From Perognathus longimembris pacificus (lineage: Eukaryota; Chordata; Mammalia; Rodentia; Heteromyidae), in contig NC_063173.1 of NCBI RefSeq assembly GCF_023159225.1, forward strand, positions 5,896,352-5,960,351: a stretch of 64,000 nt of DNA. Direction: 5' to 3'. A model generated the notes under the pieces. The model was not told the origin of the DNA. It did no database searches and saw only the letters and a list, made by a program, of their open reading frames with translations. Below, piece after piece: positions 1-11,635 of this stretch (positions are counted from its first letter, which is position 1; every line of letters begins with the position of its first letter). Position numbers and translations under genes: made by a program.

Positions 1-130
1 CCATGACCAACAAAAAAAAATAAAAATAAAGTAAATGAAATGCAATGTACATATAAACTGCCATGTTATACTGAATTCCCTCTGTACAACTACTTGAAGA
101 AAATAAAAATGAAGCAATAATAAAGTAAAT
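1..130 (+). repeat. L1 3'-end fragment
   Basis: Begins in the tail of a SINE (CCATGACCAACAAAAA), then contains TGTACATATAAACTG and CCCTCTGTACAACTACTTG before an AATAAA-rich tail, like the copy at 63125-63243. Confidence 0.5.
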
Positions 131-884
131 TGAAATCACGAAAATAGCTTTGAAAGAAATGATTGAATTTGATGGTATAGGAAATATATTTGTATATGGT
201 AGCTGTACCTCTATGGGTACTGCATGTGGACTGAGTTCTTATTAATACAGTCCCAGTTTCTCAAACGTTCAGGAAACGACATAATCAGAGATGTGCCCCC
301 AAGTCTCCAGGAAATACACTGACTGCTCACACATCCTTCTCAATCTTGGACGAGGTCTTTATTCACATGACATTAGTCTCACAAATAAAGTACTCTCACC
401 CGGGATGCTGATCAAGCCAATGAAATGATAGCGTTTCCATTTTAAACTCTTCTCTGCACAGTGCTGTCCTGTCCTGATGTCGACATGGTCAGTAATCCTG
501 GGTGTCCTCAAGACCACCACCCCACGTCCACAGCTGAGGGGACTCTACGGGGTTTGGGCCACAGAGACAAGACAAATCACTGGCCCACAGGGGAAGAAGA
601 CTTCCTGTGGGGAGGGAGGGGGGGCGGACACACCGAGGCGAGGCGGAGGAGACAGCGCGGTGAGCTGCACCTGCGGATAGCAACTGCACACGCGTCAGGA
701 AAGAAGCCGGGCAGAGAGGAAGGGTTCGCCTGTCATGCTGAGAGTCTTGCCATGATTTTCACACAGTGGGGCAAGAGAGGAAGGATGTTAGGCAAAAAGA
801 GTGGTCAGGAATGTTAGAAAGATTTCACTGTGCGGTACACAGATGAACAGGACGGTATAATAATCAGTAAAAAAAGAAAATTGT
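131..884. other. No gene seen
   Basis: A moderately GC-rich part (530-730) and AT-rich flanks. Short open frames show no codon or protein signature. Confidence 0.6.
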
Positions 885-1035
885 AAACTTCCGATGCAAC
901 GACAAGAATAAATCTCAAAGTGCGGGAGGAGGTAACAAGTTGGATAAGTAATGTACTTGCTTTACATATGAAACTGTAATCCCTCTGTATTTCACTTTGA
1001 CAATTAAATTTTTTCTAATAAAAAGAGAATAAATT
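885..1035 (+). repeat. L1 3'-end fragment
   Basis: GAGGAGGTAACAAG, then ACTGTAATCCCTCTGTATTTC and an AATAAA-like tail; the same 3'-end type as other copies in the window. Confidence 0.5.
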
Positions 1036-2629
1036 TTTTTTAAAAAACCCACAATTAAGCTGAGTCGAATAAGCCAGACTTAAAAGGGTCCGTGCTGTGT
1101 GATTCCATTTATATGAAATTTGGGCACATGGGCAGTAATTCATGCATCTGGGCATCCGAAGAGTGGTTGTCTAATGGGGGAGCACAAAGGAGCCTTCTGT
1201 GTGGATGGAAATGTCGTAGGTCCCCACTGGGACTTCAGAGCGGGCCTCCTCTGTCCGGTTCTGTTACTCTAACAACATGCCTAGAGTAGGTTACTTGATA
1301 AATAAAGATTTATTTTGCTCATCGTCCCGGAGGTCAGAGGTCTGGGGAAGCTCAGTCGATGCATGCCTTCTGGCTAGCCAAGCCCAAAGTGGCACAGGCC
1401 GTCTCAAGGAAATACAGAGGAAGTGAAGTGTGTGTGTGTGTGTGTGATTCGTGAGTGTGCACGTGAGTGGGATCTCTCTCCCTGTTCTAATAAAACCACC
1501 AGAATGCAGAGAGGGTCCACCCTGATGATCGGAGCTAATAATCACCTGGCAAAGACCCCTGCTTCCCAGTGACCCCCACGGTTGAGTTGCTTCTGGCCTC
1601 TAAAGACCTCACAACGAGGAGGAGTTCCTTTAACCACCTGGTGCCCCGGGCCCCTCAGTCCACATCCAAGCCTTGCTCCACGCTCATGCTTACACTGAAG
1701 GTAAATTACACATGCAAAAGACAGAAATCTTCACCGGGCATCAATAGGAAGGTTGAGTTGACAGCGAGAAAGGCTGGATCAACCTGCTTGCGATTTCTTT
1801 CTGTCTTCTGTTACGATTCAATCAGGGTCCGCTCCATCCTGTGGCCAGTCTGAGACTAAGACAGATGAAACCAAGAAAAGGCTGAAATGCTTCATTTCCA
1901 AAGAGTCACTGTGTGCTAAACAAGTAGGTTGTGCTCGCCTTTCCCGCAAACACCTTCAAGCTCACCCCTCTGAGAGACACTAGACTGCAACAGAGTGCAA
2001 GTCTGCTTTGATCCCACTGAAGTTTATTGCTAAACCTAAGACCGCGAGACCCCCCAAAGCCAGAGGCACAGGGAGCAGCCCAACAGCCTACATATCCGGA
2101 CGGAAATGCTTCCAGACCTAGATCCTATTATGGGAAGCCCAATCCATTCCATTAAACAGCTTAAGGAGCTCTGCCCAGCCGCTGGAACGCATCTCCCGTG
2201 TGCTAGAACAAAGGCCCGAGGGGGGAGCTGACATTTGTTCGCGCTTGTGCGTGGCCAGCTGCCATTACCTAACACATCAGCGAGCTGGGGATGACCAGCT
2301 CGGGAGAACTGCATGAAATCTGCCTGTTCTTCCCAGAAAGCACTGCGGGAACACATGCAGGCAGGAAACGAGTTAAGAAGACACTTTTAAATGTTAAGAT
2401 ACTACATCCACCTTTAACCTCTTTGTCACGCAAAACCATTTTTTTATGAGATGAAAATCCGGATTCAAACTTTCCGGCTAATGTACAGTTTTGCTATACT
2501 ATACTTGACCTTCATTTTTAAGATCATGGGCATTATTATTAAATGGACTTTCATTTTCAATAGAAAATGAAGGAAACATTAATTCCTGCACATTCTGGGG
2601 GGGGCGGGGGGGCACGCATGCGCACGCAC
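1036..2629. other. No gene seen; possible old repeat at 1290-1680
   Basis: AATAAAGATTTATTTTGCTC followed by GGAGGTCAGAGGTCTGG recalls old LTR or transposon relics. The rest is unique. Confidence 0.5.
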
Positions 2630-2850
2630 ACACTGGAGCTTGAATTCAGGGCCTGGGAATGATCCCTTATTATCCCTTTCCACTCAAGGCTGGTGTTCTA
2701 CAGCTTGAGCCACAGCTCTTCCTTGTCTTTTTGGCAGTTAGTTGAACATAAGCGGCTCACGGACTTTCTTCTCCACGTTGGCTTCGAACCTCAATTCTCA
2801 TAGCTCAGGCTCTTAAGCAGCTAGGGTTACAGGTGTGAGCCCTGGCTTAC
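2630..2850 (-). repeat. 7SL-Geo SINE, minus strand
   Basis: Reverse Geo (CTTGAGCCACAGCTCTTCC), then a reverse Alu-like arm ending GGGTTACAGGTGTGAGCC. Confidence 0.75.
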
Positions 2851-3087
2851 TTCCCACACTTTCTAAGAAACTCGCCTGCTAGGGGAATCCACATTCAATG
2901 CGAACTTATTTCAAAATCTTCCCGTGTTGTCACAGCTACCACTTAAGCTGGCAAATCCCCTTCCACTCTGGTAGCTGATCCTCACCACGTCTGTCGCCAT
3001 AACTTGCTACCCATCCACTGGAGGGTGCCAGGCGCCACCTTGCTCCTAAGAAAACATACACTTCCAATGATGTATGTATCACGGCCT

Positions 3088-3185
3088 TGGTTCATTCAAC
3101 AGACGTTAACTGAGCATCTACTAAATCCCAGGTACACCATTCACAAACGGCGCAAACGTTCTTCCCATCCTCAGGATGGTGTTTT
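3088..3185 (+). repeat. L2-type fragment
   Basis: TTCATTCAACAGACGTTAAC and TGAGCATCTACTAAATCCCA match the familiar L2 3'-end pattern. Confidence 0.6.
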
Positions 3186-3382
3186 ACAGACCCACAAGCA
3201 AACGACTGCTGTATTCTCACAAGAGAGAACTGGCTGTGTCAGAGAAATGTGGAGAAGGCTTTGTAGAGAAGATGTTTCGGAAGTGGGCCTCAAGAGACAG
3301 TCGGTGGTTGTTTATTTTTCGGTATTTTTGGTTGTTCAAATCCATTCAAGTCATGAATGTTTTATAGAGTAAAAAGTAGGCA

Positions 3383-3624
3383 GGCCGGGTACCGGTGGCT
3401 CACACCTGTAATCCTAGCTACTCAGGAGGCTGAGATCTGAGGATCGCGGTTCAAAGCCAGCCCAGGCAGGAAGTCCACGAGACTCTTATCTCCATTCAAC
3501 CACCAGAAGAAAAGAAGTGGCGCTGTGGCTCAAGTGGTAGAGCGCTAGCCTTGAGCTGAAGAGCTCAGGGACAGCGCCAGCCCCAGAGTTCAAGCCCCAT
3601 GACTGACAAAAATAATAATAATAA
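3383..3624 (+). repeat. 7SL-Geo SINE
   Basis: Alu/B1-like left arm (GGTGGCTCACACCTGTAATC, TCAGGAGGCTGAGATCTGAG) joined to Geo (GCTGTGGCTCAAGTGGTAGA). Target duplication AAGTAGGCAGG on both sides. Confidence 0.88.
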
Positions 3625-3954
3625 GTAGGCAGGGGACAAGTTTGTGGGCATCCCACGAAGCACGTAGGTTTAAAAATGACAGGGTAGCCCCACGGGGGGA
3701 AGGTAAAGAGCAAAGCTGGAAAGCAGACACCATCCCACTTCAAGACCTATGATCAAGACAGTGCTGTGCTGGAGAAACAGTAGACCAGGGGAACAGAAGA
3801 GAGAGCCCACAAATAGACCTTCATAAATACCGTCAACGGGTCTCCAACAACGGAGCCGAGAAACACATCGGAGCAAAGGCAGGCCTTTCAGCAAACGGTT
3901 TGGGACAACACAACAACTGGACAAGCACATGCAGATACATGAACGGAGACAGCC

Positions 3955-4180
3955 CCGCTGAGCATGGTGGCTCACACCGTTAACCCAGGCTACTCCCGAG
4001 GAAGAGACGAGACGGGAGGATTGTAGCTGGAAGCTATCCCGCAGAGAAAAATCAGTGAAACTCCTATCTCCAATTACCCAGCAAAAAGCCAGAACTGGAG
4101 CTGCGACTCACGTGGTAGAGCACCAGCCTCGAGTAAAAAAGTCAAGCGAGAGCTCAAGGTCTTGAGGCCAAGTCCTATTA
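3955..4180 (+). repeat. 7SL-Geo SINE, diverged
   Basis: GGTGGCTCACACCGTTAACC left arm and GACTCACGTGGTAGAGCACC right arm. Confidence 0.75.
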
Positions 4181-4511
4181 TCAACACACGTGCAAAAATA
4201 AAAAATAAAAAAAGACCTCTTTAGAACTTTTTCTAAAAAAAAAATAATTCAAAGTGAAATTAAGTTTGAAAAAAAATTGAAATACAAAACCCTCAGGATT
4301 CCTGGGAGTTAACATAGGGAAAAAAAAAAAAACTAAATGACTATGAAGATGGTTTTTGCATACAACATGAGAGTCATGATCCATTAAAAAAAATAATTGA
4401 TGGGCTTGGCTTCATTAAACCAAAACTCCTGGCCCATGAAAGACAATGTCAAAAGAATAAGAAGACGAGCCACAGACTGAGAGAAAAATGCTCACAGGCG
4501 TGATAAGGGAA

Positions 4512-4720
4512 ATCAGGGGCTGGTGGCTCACCATTGAAATCCTAGCTACCTAGGAAGCTGAGGTGGAGGGATTGTGGTTGGAAGCCAGCCCAAGCAGAAG
4601 AGACTCTGTCTCCAAAATAACCGGCAAAATTCTCGACTGGAGACTCAAGTGACAGGGCCCGCCATGATCAACCAACTGATTGGAGCGCAAGGCCCAGAGT
4701 TCAAGCTAGAGGGAAAAGCG
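4512..4720 (+). repeat. 7SL-Geo SINE, diverged
   Basis: GCTGGTGGCTCACCATTGAA start and AGAGTTCAAGCTAGAG end; the Geo half is degraded. Confidence 0.7.
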
Positions 4721-4927
4721 GGGAGGGGGAAGGAAGGAGAGAAAACAAACCTACATATTCACTCCACGGTGTGTAGGTAGCACCTTTTAGTGTTCGTCAC
4801 TTTCCTAGCACAAGAGAGGACTCTGGCCCCCAAACTGATGCCCCAGTGTTTGCACAGGGACCGCTTGTTCCTCATACTCTCACATGTAGCTATCGCAACA
4901 TTTCTGCCAAGAACCCTGGAGTCTGTA

Positions 4928-4930
<3 letters not shown>

Positions 4931-4970
<40 letters not shown>

Positions 4971-5002
4971 GCTTGCTCTCTCTTTCTCCCTCCCTCCTCC
5001 TC

Positions 5003-5050
<48 letters not shown>
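4931..5050. repeat. (CT)n and (TG)n microsatellite
   Basis: 38 bp of pure CT, then mixed C/T, then 45 bp of TG abutting a 7SL-Geo SINE. Confidence 0.95.
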
Positions 5051-5053
<3 letters not shown>

Positions 5054-5054
5054 G

Positions 5055-5250
5055 ATGGGTCCTGGGGCTGAACTCAGGGCTTGAGCACTGTCCCTGAGCT
5101 TTTTTGCTCAAAGCTAGCACTCTGCCATTTGAGCCACAGCCCCACTTCTGGGTTGTTTTGCTTTGTTGTTTTTATTAATTGGAGATAAGATACTCAAGGG
5201 ATTTTCCTGCTGGGACAGGCTTCGAATCACAATCATTCACCAAGATGCCA
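5055..5250 (-). repeat. 7SL-Geo SINE, minus strand, partial
   Basis: Reverse Geo and the start of the reverse 7SL-like arm, directly after the TG microsatellite. Confidence 0.72.
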
Positions 5251-6027
5251 CGGTGGACCCAGTTAGACCTGGTGTCCATATTTCAGATAGACATTGTGAT
5301 AGTCTTCCCAGTTCCGCTATGGGAAACCGACGAGCCCATTTCTCAGCTTTGGAGCCTCCTGGCCTTTGAAGGCTTATGGATGGACCCTTCCCAATGCGTG
5401 GCCTCATCTGAAAGCTAATACTCTGCTCAGGGTCACCAACACCCAAGTATGCCAGGATGGGTTACAAAAAGATCAGATCTTTTTCCTCAACTCGGGTCCA
5501 GCTGAATGACTTAGTTGAGATGATTGGGAGATAGCTTCTCTTTTAATCCAGTCTTCACTTCTTCAATTTCTCCAGTTCTTCTCCACCTATCTCTGCGCAA
5601 CTCTCCATTTCTGGGTCTATTTTAGGAACCAGATTAATTATTTCTATCCTTTTCCAGGAAGCAAATGCTGAGCTTACTTTTCTACCTTCGTAACATCCAT
5701 CAGTGTGCACATAATATTTAACTGAAATTCATTGAATGCTGCCCTGAAAAGGCATTCCTCATAACCAGAAAAATGTAAGTCCTCTCTGGCCTCTAGTGCA
5801 CGCACTCTGGTAAGGAATAAGGATTAGCGTGTGTTTCCATGCTTGCAAGAAAATAGAGCATTTCTAGAAGACAGCAGAGCTGAGCTTTGGCTTTGACGAG
5901 CCTCTGACTTACTATGATGTGGATAAATCATTTCCTTTCTCCAAGTGGGGCCAAATGTACATCTAATTTGAAAATTATCGAGAAAATTATTCCAGACATG
6001 ATCCTGGAAGAAAACTCATCCATTGTT
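5251..6027. other. No gene seen
   Basis: Unique intergenic DNA without repeats or splice-flanked open frames that I recognise. Confidence 0.6.
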
Positions 6028-6250
6028 GGGTGCTGTTGGCTCACACCTATAATCCTAGCGACTCAGGAAGCTGAGATCTGGGGATCACAGTTCAAAGCCA
6101 GCCCAGGCAGGAAAGTCCATGAGACTCTTATCTCCAATGAACCACCAGAAAACTGGAAGTGGTGCTGTGTCTCACGTAGTAGAGTTCTAGCATTGAGCAC
6201 AAAAGCTCAGAGTCAGTGCCTAGGCCTTGAGTTCAAGCCCGGGGATATCA
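6028..6250 (+). repeat. 7SL-Geo SINE
   Basis: TGGCTCACACCTATAATCC left arm, AGTCCATGAGACTCTTATCT junction and Geo right arm. Confidence 0.85.
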
Positions 6251-6477
6251 GTATAAGCAAGAGAAAGAGAGAGGAAAGAGGGGGGAGAGAGAGAGAAACC
6301 CAAACCCATCCACACACCCACGTTGAGGACTTCAGATGACCTCATGGAATTAGTGCACCTCAGAAACATCTGAGCTGCTTTATCTCGAAATCTTTTGGCC
6401 CATATGACAGCCTTCAGAACACACACAGTTTGGTAAAAGGAACTTCCCTAAGGCCTAAAAATAGTAGCGCCGGTGAC

Positions 6478-6570
6478 ATCGATCGAGATGCATTGTACTC
6501 CTAAACTGACATGTTTAATGGTCACTCCCTTGTGCAACTAAAGATAATAAAATCAAATTTAAAAAAAAAA
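6478..6570 (+). repeat. L1 3'-end fragment, truncated
   Basis: CATCGATCGAGATGCATTGTA, then CCTTGTGCAACTAAAGATAATAAAA and an A tail; closely parallels 63150-63240. Confidence 0.55.
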
Positions 6571-8394
6571 AAACACAAGAAGTTGGAAAAAATAGGAGTA
6601 TTAGATATTGTCAGAGCTGCCTGGTCCTGAACTCAGGCCCTTCACCACCACTCCTTACCTGCCTGCCTCTATTTCCAGTATGTACCACAGAGATTCACAG
6701 TCCAATAATCAACAGGCACCCCCCCACACACACACACACACAACAATGCTAAGGTACGCCCGGTAATTAGAACAGGATGTTTCCGAAAGATCAAATGTGC
6801 TTGATGAACTTCATCTCAGTGCCCAAGAAAGGAAAGCCTTTCCGAACCAGAGATGTCCATCATCCACCCATCGTGCTTCTTTAGTGGCCAATCCGCAGGG
6901 CAATCTTGAACCTGAAATCAAACAACTCCAGCCGCACAGTGATCAAGGGATGGGAAAATCACTGTGTTCAAGCAGGTGTCACTGTTCTAAACCTCCAGCC
7001 TCGTTTCCTGATCGTGTCTTAATCTGCTCATCGGCGGTGAAAGTTGATTTCTTGCACATTCTTATATCAGTGGGAATTTCTGCCCTTGGCTGACAGGCAT
7101 TATGGGCTGGCTTTGACATACAGCCCTACAGGGCCTGAACGGCTCCTATTCTTTCCCCAGTCCTGAAAGGGAGCTTTGTGCCAAGGATTCATTAAACTGC
7201 ACTGCACAGCCCCTTCCTAAATGGGGCTCAATAATGAACAGTCGATTTAACTGGAAAAGCTGCTGGAGCTGTTAAATTAAAGGGAAATAAAGTGCACTTT
7301 AGGCTCAGTCTGCCAGAAGAAATGGTGACCTAAAAGGAAAAAATCTTCATTTTTATTGAATTGCAGTGGTTTTTTTTGTTTTGTTTTGTTTTTAAAAAAA
7401 AAAAGTCTAAAAATGTCCAGGAAGCTTCCTTGTGACAGGCGGGTGAGACAGAAAAGCTGCGAATGCGGGCTTGGAGAAGGCTTGCTTTTGTGTTCTCCGG
7501 AGTTGTCCCAACGTGCTCAGAGGGTGAGCGGGAGTGATCTAATTTCAAGGAGGAAAGACGAGAGGAGCTCTGCAAAATGCCACAAGGAGAGTTTGTAAAT
7601 AAATTAACGTCTCAATTAATACTAGGCTCCCTCTTGCATGCTCTGAACACTGGAATGACCAATAACTCCCCCCCCGCTTTTTTTTCCCACTGTTTTAGAG
7701 ATGAGATCTCTCTCAGAAGACATCCAATGGCTTCTTTTCTTGCTTCATCTCAGAGGTATATTTGACTTTAGTACTTTACTCGGAAATCTGACTCAGTGGG
7801 CTCTGTTAGATGGGAGCATTTGGGAAATATATATAAGTACTCAAAAAAAAAGGTTCTCTTAAATTCTGGGCGGTACGTATATCCTCTTCTGCTCCCTTGC
7901 AGGTGACGCTGTGATTCTAAATTACTGCTTGCAGAAGCAAAGGCCACTGAGCTTTGGCAGATTAGACAGCCATATGGCGAGCTCGGCTTTCCTAAACTTC
8001 CAGAGCCTAGGAATACTTCACAACCCCCCCCCCCCCACCCCATCCTTCATCGCTTCCCACATTCTTATTTCGCTTCTGATTCTGGGTATGTTACGGATTC
8101 TGCCACTCTCATCAAAGCTTTCTCTGTTTGCATTTTTTTTGTCTTTTGCCATCAGTGATAATTATTCATCACAGGGAGTTTCAAGAAAAGTCTGAAAAGC
8201 AGTTTCTTGGGGAGGAGAGGCAGAATTCCACTTCTATCCTCACTGTTCAAGGTCATTAGAATAAAAACATACAGGTCCAGTTAAAAATCTGTGTAGAAAG
8301 AGTACAGTGCTTCTCAACAAAGTTCGATGCTGTCCTCATAGAACTCCTTGCTTTTTAAAATTTTTAATTCTTTAACAATTCATCTTTTTTTTTT
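6571..8394. other. Largely unique intergenic DNA, no gene seen
   Basis: Contains short CA and poly-C runs (6721, 8025) and the candidate element 7080-7330; otherwise nothing recognisable. Confidence 0.55.
7080..7330. promoter_or_regulatory. Candidate conserved non-coding element
   Basis: Repeat-free stretch with balanced composition and clustered homeobox-like AT motifs (GTTAAATTAAAGGG, TCGATTTAACTGG, TTCATTAAACTGC). Conservation is inferred from texture only. Confidence 0.25.
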
Positions 8395-8635
8395 TTTGGT
8401 CGGTTGTAAGGCTTGAACTCAGGGCTTGGGCTCTGTCCTTGAGGCCCTTCGTTTTAAAAGCTAGCATTCTACCACTTGAGCCACAGCACCACTTCCAGTT
8501 TTTCAGTGATTCGTTGGAGATAAGAGCTTCACGGGGACTGTTCTGCCTGAGCTGGCTTCGAACCGTGGTCCTCAGATCTCAACCTCCTGAGTAGTTAGGA
8601 GTGCAAGCATAAGCCACTGGTGCCTGGTTGGCTGA
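8395..8635 (-). repeat. 7SL-Geo SINE, minus strand
   Basis: Poly-T, reverse Geo (ACTTGAGCCACAGCACCACT) and reverse 7SL-like arm. Confidence 0.85.
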
Positions 8636-8660
8636 TCTAATGTTTAAAATACAGCACCAG

Positions 8661-8876
8661 GGGCTGGGGATATAGCCTAGTGGCAAGAGTGCCTGCCTCG
8701 GACACACGAGGCCCTAGGTTCGATTCCCCAGCACCACATATACAGAAAACGGCCAGAAGGGGCGCTGTGGCTCAAGTGGCAGAGTGCTAGCCTTGAGCGG
8801 GAAGAAGCCAGGGACAGTGCTCAGGCCCTGAGTCCAAGGCCCAGGACTGGCCAAAAAAAAAACAAAATAAATAAAA
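8661..8876 (+). repeat. IDL-Geo SINE, young subfamily
   Basis: Left ID-like monomer with A box TAGCCTAGTGGC and B box GGTTCGATTCC, right Geo monomer, A-rich tail. Flanked by the direct repeat AAAATACAGCACCAGG. It carries the GAGCGGGAAGAAGCC variant. Confidence 0.9.
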
Positions 8877-9308
8877 TAAAATACAGCACCAGGCTATTCA
8901 AAGCCATCTTGAAAATGCCCTGAAGTTGAAAAACATCTGTCTTCATTTTTCAGTGGTAACTAGCTATAGTAACCCACTAGAAAGCACTGTTCAATGCTGT
9001 TTTTCATCCCTCTACCACTAAAGAGTCACAAGCGAATCTAAAGAGACACGGGTGATAAGACTTCCCCAAACCATGAAGTTCTGGGGCCGCAATGTCTCAC
9101 TGACACGCTCATCTCACAGTACAAGGTTCCTCAAATTCTTAATTCCCACATTGCTCCAAAGTCTGCTTTGAGATTCGAGACAAACTCTTAGCTATGACAA
9201 CCTAAAAAATTAGAAAACAATCAACGTGAATTGCATCTCATCCAATTCCCAATAGCATCCATCTGAATCCTTATCTGAATAAACTTTGCTATCTGCATTT
9301 GTTATTAC

Positions 9309-9520
9309 TTTTTTTTTTTTTTTTTGCTAGTCCTGGGCCTTGGACTCAGGGCCTGAGCACTGTTCCTGGTTTCTTTTTGCTCAAGGCTAGCACTCTACCA
9401 CTTGAGCCACAGCACCACTTCTTGGTTTTTTTTCTATATATGTGGTGCCGAGGAATCGAACCCAGGACTTCATGTATACGCGGCGAGTACTCTACCACTA
9501 GGCCATATTCCCAGGCCCTA
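9309..9520 (-). repeat. IDL-Geo SINE, minus strand
   Basis: Starts with poly-T, reverse Geo (CTCAAGGCTAGCACTCTACC), then reverse B box GGAATCGAACCC and the reverse ID start. Confidence 0.88.
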
Positions 9521-9754
9521 CTTTTTTTTTTTTTTTTTGAGCCCTCACCAGAACTGGTCATTAACTCTGCTTGTCATACCAGATTTCCTCTGTTTTGCTT
9601 CTCCATGCAAATTCCAATTTCCTCCCCACAAGCTAAGGCCAAAGGTTTCTGAACTTCATTTTTAAAAAAGTATAATCACAATGACCCTAGCACTTGCTAT
9701 CAATTTGCTGTTAGTTAGCTTCCATTATTGGAAAAAAAAATATGTGAACATATT

Positions 9755-9985
9755 TTTAATCAGTTATGGGGCTTGAACTCTGGGCCTAGGCCCTGTCCCT
9801 GAATGCTTCAGTTCAAGGCTAGCATTCTACCACTTGAGCCACAGCACCACTTCCAGTTTTCTTGTGGTTCACTGGAGATAAGAGCCTCACCGACTCTCCG
9901 GCCTGGGCTGACTTTGAACCGAGATTCTTAGATCGCCACCTCTTGAATAGCTAGGATTACAGGCATGAGTCACCAGTGCCCAACT
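9755..9985 (-). repeat. 7SL-Geo SINE, minus strand
   Basis: Reverse Geo and reverse 7SL-like arm ending GATTACAGGCATGAGTCACC. Confidence 0.85.
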
Positions 9986-9999
9986 CTGAACAATTTTGA

Positions 10000-10330
10000 A
10001 GGCGGAAGAATTTATTTGGCTCACAGTTTCTGAGGTTTCACTCCGTGGGCACTTGGTCCTAATCATTTGGGCCTGTGCAGGTGCTCAATACACCATGATG
10101 GGGGGCATTGGTAGAGGAGGCTGCTCACGTTGATGAGAAAGGAGAGCGGGGTGAGAAACTGGAGTCCCAATATCCCTTTTAGGGCCATGCCCTCAGCAAT
10201 CTAATTTCCTTCCACTAGACCCCACATCCCAAAGATTCAGCCAATGTCACTACAAGCAAAGGACCAAATGTTTACTATAGGGTTGGAGGAGCACTCAAAA
10301 TCCAAACCACAGCAATGCTTTCGAGATTAC
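10000..10330 (+). repeat. Old interspersed repeat, unclassified
   Basis: TTTATTTGGCTCACAGTTTC, CCACTAGACCCCACATCCC and AAAATCCAAACCACAGC have the look of a common mammalian LTR- or DNA-element relic; the family is not assigned. Confidence 0.45.
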
Positions 10331-11004
10331 AAGGAGTCACCAAGAGAAAACATATAAGGTGGGGAGAGGAAAGATCCTCCTGGGAGTTCAGCATTTAAAC
10401 GGAGGGAAGAGACACAAGAATCAAAATAGGGCACCAGCTGGAAGCAACTAGGTAGGCGTGCAAAATAGCCAAGTTGTTGAAATGTGAAAGCCCCAGGAGA
10501 ACTTGGAAAAACACACTGTTCTTCGCATTAGTGTTACAGAAACAATGAGCTTCCCCTGCCTGTTTCTTTCTATTCTCTCCTTGTCTTCAATCTGAGTTCA
10601 CTTTTATCTCCCTCTCATTACAGACTCTTCTCCGGTGACACCAGACGCTACCCTGATGCAGTCACCCAAGAAGCAGCAGATCTCTCCACCTCATCACGGC
10701 AGATTCCACCCTGTCTCTTTCTCCAGGTGCCATCACTGGTTTTAGGTGGGAATGACTAGTTCTCTCCCGATCTTCATGCCTTGCATTCTCTGATATAATT
10801 GAGATGGCGGAGGTACAGCTAGGGTCTAACTGAGCTCTCTCCTAGAAACCAGTTTAAGTGTTCCAGAGAACAGTCACACCAAGTGACTTAGAACGCAGTA
10901 CAGCCATCATAGTACAGAGGCTTTGACCAGAGGAAGATTCCGGCAGCCTGCTTATGAAGACAGACTTGAGCAGAGGTCCTCAGGGCCTCGACACTGTCCT
11001 TGAG
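10331..11004. other. No gene seen
   Basis: Unique intergenic DNA. Confidence 0.55.
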
Positions 11005-11185
11005 CTCTTTCTTTTTTCTTTATTGTCAAAGTGTGGTAGAGAGGGGTTACAGATTCATATGAAAGGCATTGAGTACATTTCTCGTTCTACTTGTTACCTC
11101 CTCCCTCATTTCCTCCCTCCCCCCTCCCCTTCCCCTCACCCCCCAAGAGTTGTGCAGTTGGTTTACACCAAATGGTTTCTAAGTG
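11005..11185 (-). repeat. L1 3'-end, minus orientation
   Basis: TTTATTGTCAAAGTG at the tail end, then a pyrimidine tract that is the complement of the L1 3'-UTR polypurine tract. It lies opposite to the plus-strand copy at 11355-11635. Confidence 0.6.
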
Positions 11186-11194
11186 TTGCTTTTT

Positions 11195-11305
11195 GAATGG
11201 TTTGCTTTTTGCTCAAGGCTAGCACTCTACTATTTGAGCCACAGTGCCACTTCCGGCCTTTTCTGTATATGTCGTACCGAGGAATCGAACCCAGGACATC
11301 GTGCA
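11195..11305 (-). repeat. IDL-Geo SINE fragment
   Basis: Contains the reverse Geo start (CTCAAGGCTAGCACTCTACT) and the reverse ID B-box (GGAATCGAACCCAGGAC). Both ends are missing. Confidence 0.7.
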
Positions 11306-11354
11306 TTCCTTTGTTTTTCACCCCTTTTGGTTTATCCCTTGTTGTCACTGTTCA

Positions 11355-11635
11355 TTATTTTGGTACCTTGTGTCTTGTGTGTATGTTTATTTGATTTGAG
11401 GAAGGGAAGGGAAATAACAAATTGGTGAGACAAAGGAAAAAGTGCAACGCAATGCAACAGTGATACTCACACAATATTATATTTGAAATGAACTTTACAA
11501 CTTGGTGGGGAGGGAATGGGGGAGAGTGGGAGAAAATGAGGGGTGGGTAACAATGTTTGACAAGAAATGTACTCATTACCTTACTTAGGCAACTCTAACT
11601 CCCCTGCACACCTCCTTTACAATAAAATAAGAAAA
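11355..11635 (+). repeat. L1 3'-end repeat
   Basis: Purine tract GGTGGGGAGGGAATGGGGGA, then TACTCATTACCTTACTTAGG and AACTCTAACTCCCC before an AATAAAATAAG tail. Confidence 0.65.

Noticed and set aside
8661..8735. tRNA-Ala genes
   Set aside because: The A and B boxes belong to the left arm of IDL-Geo SINEs, shown by the Geo arm, A tail and target duplications.
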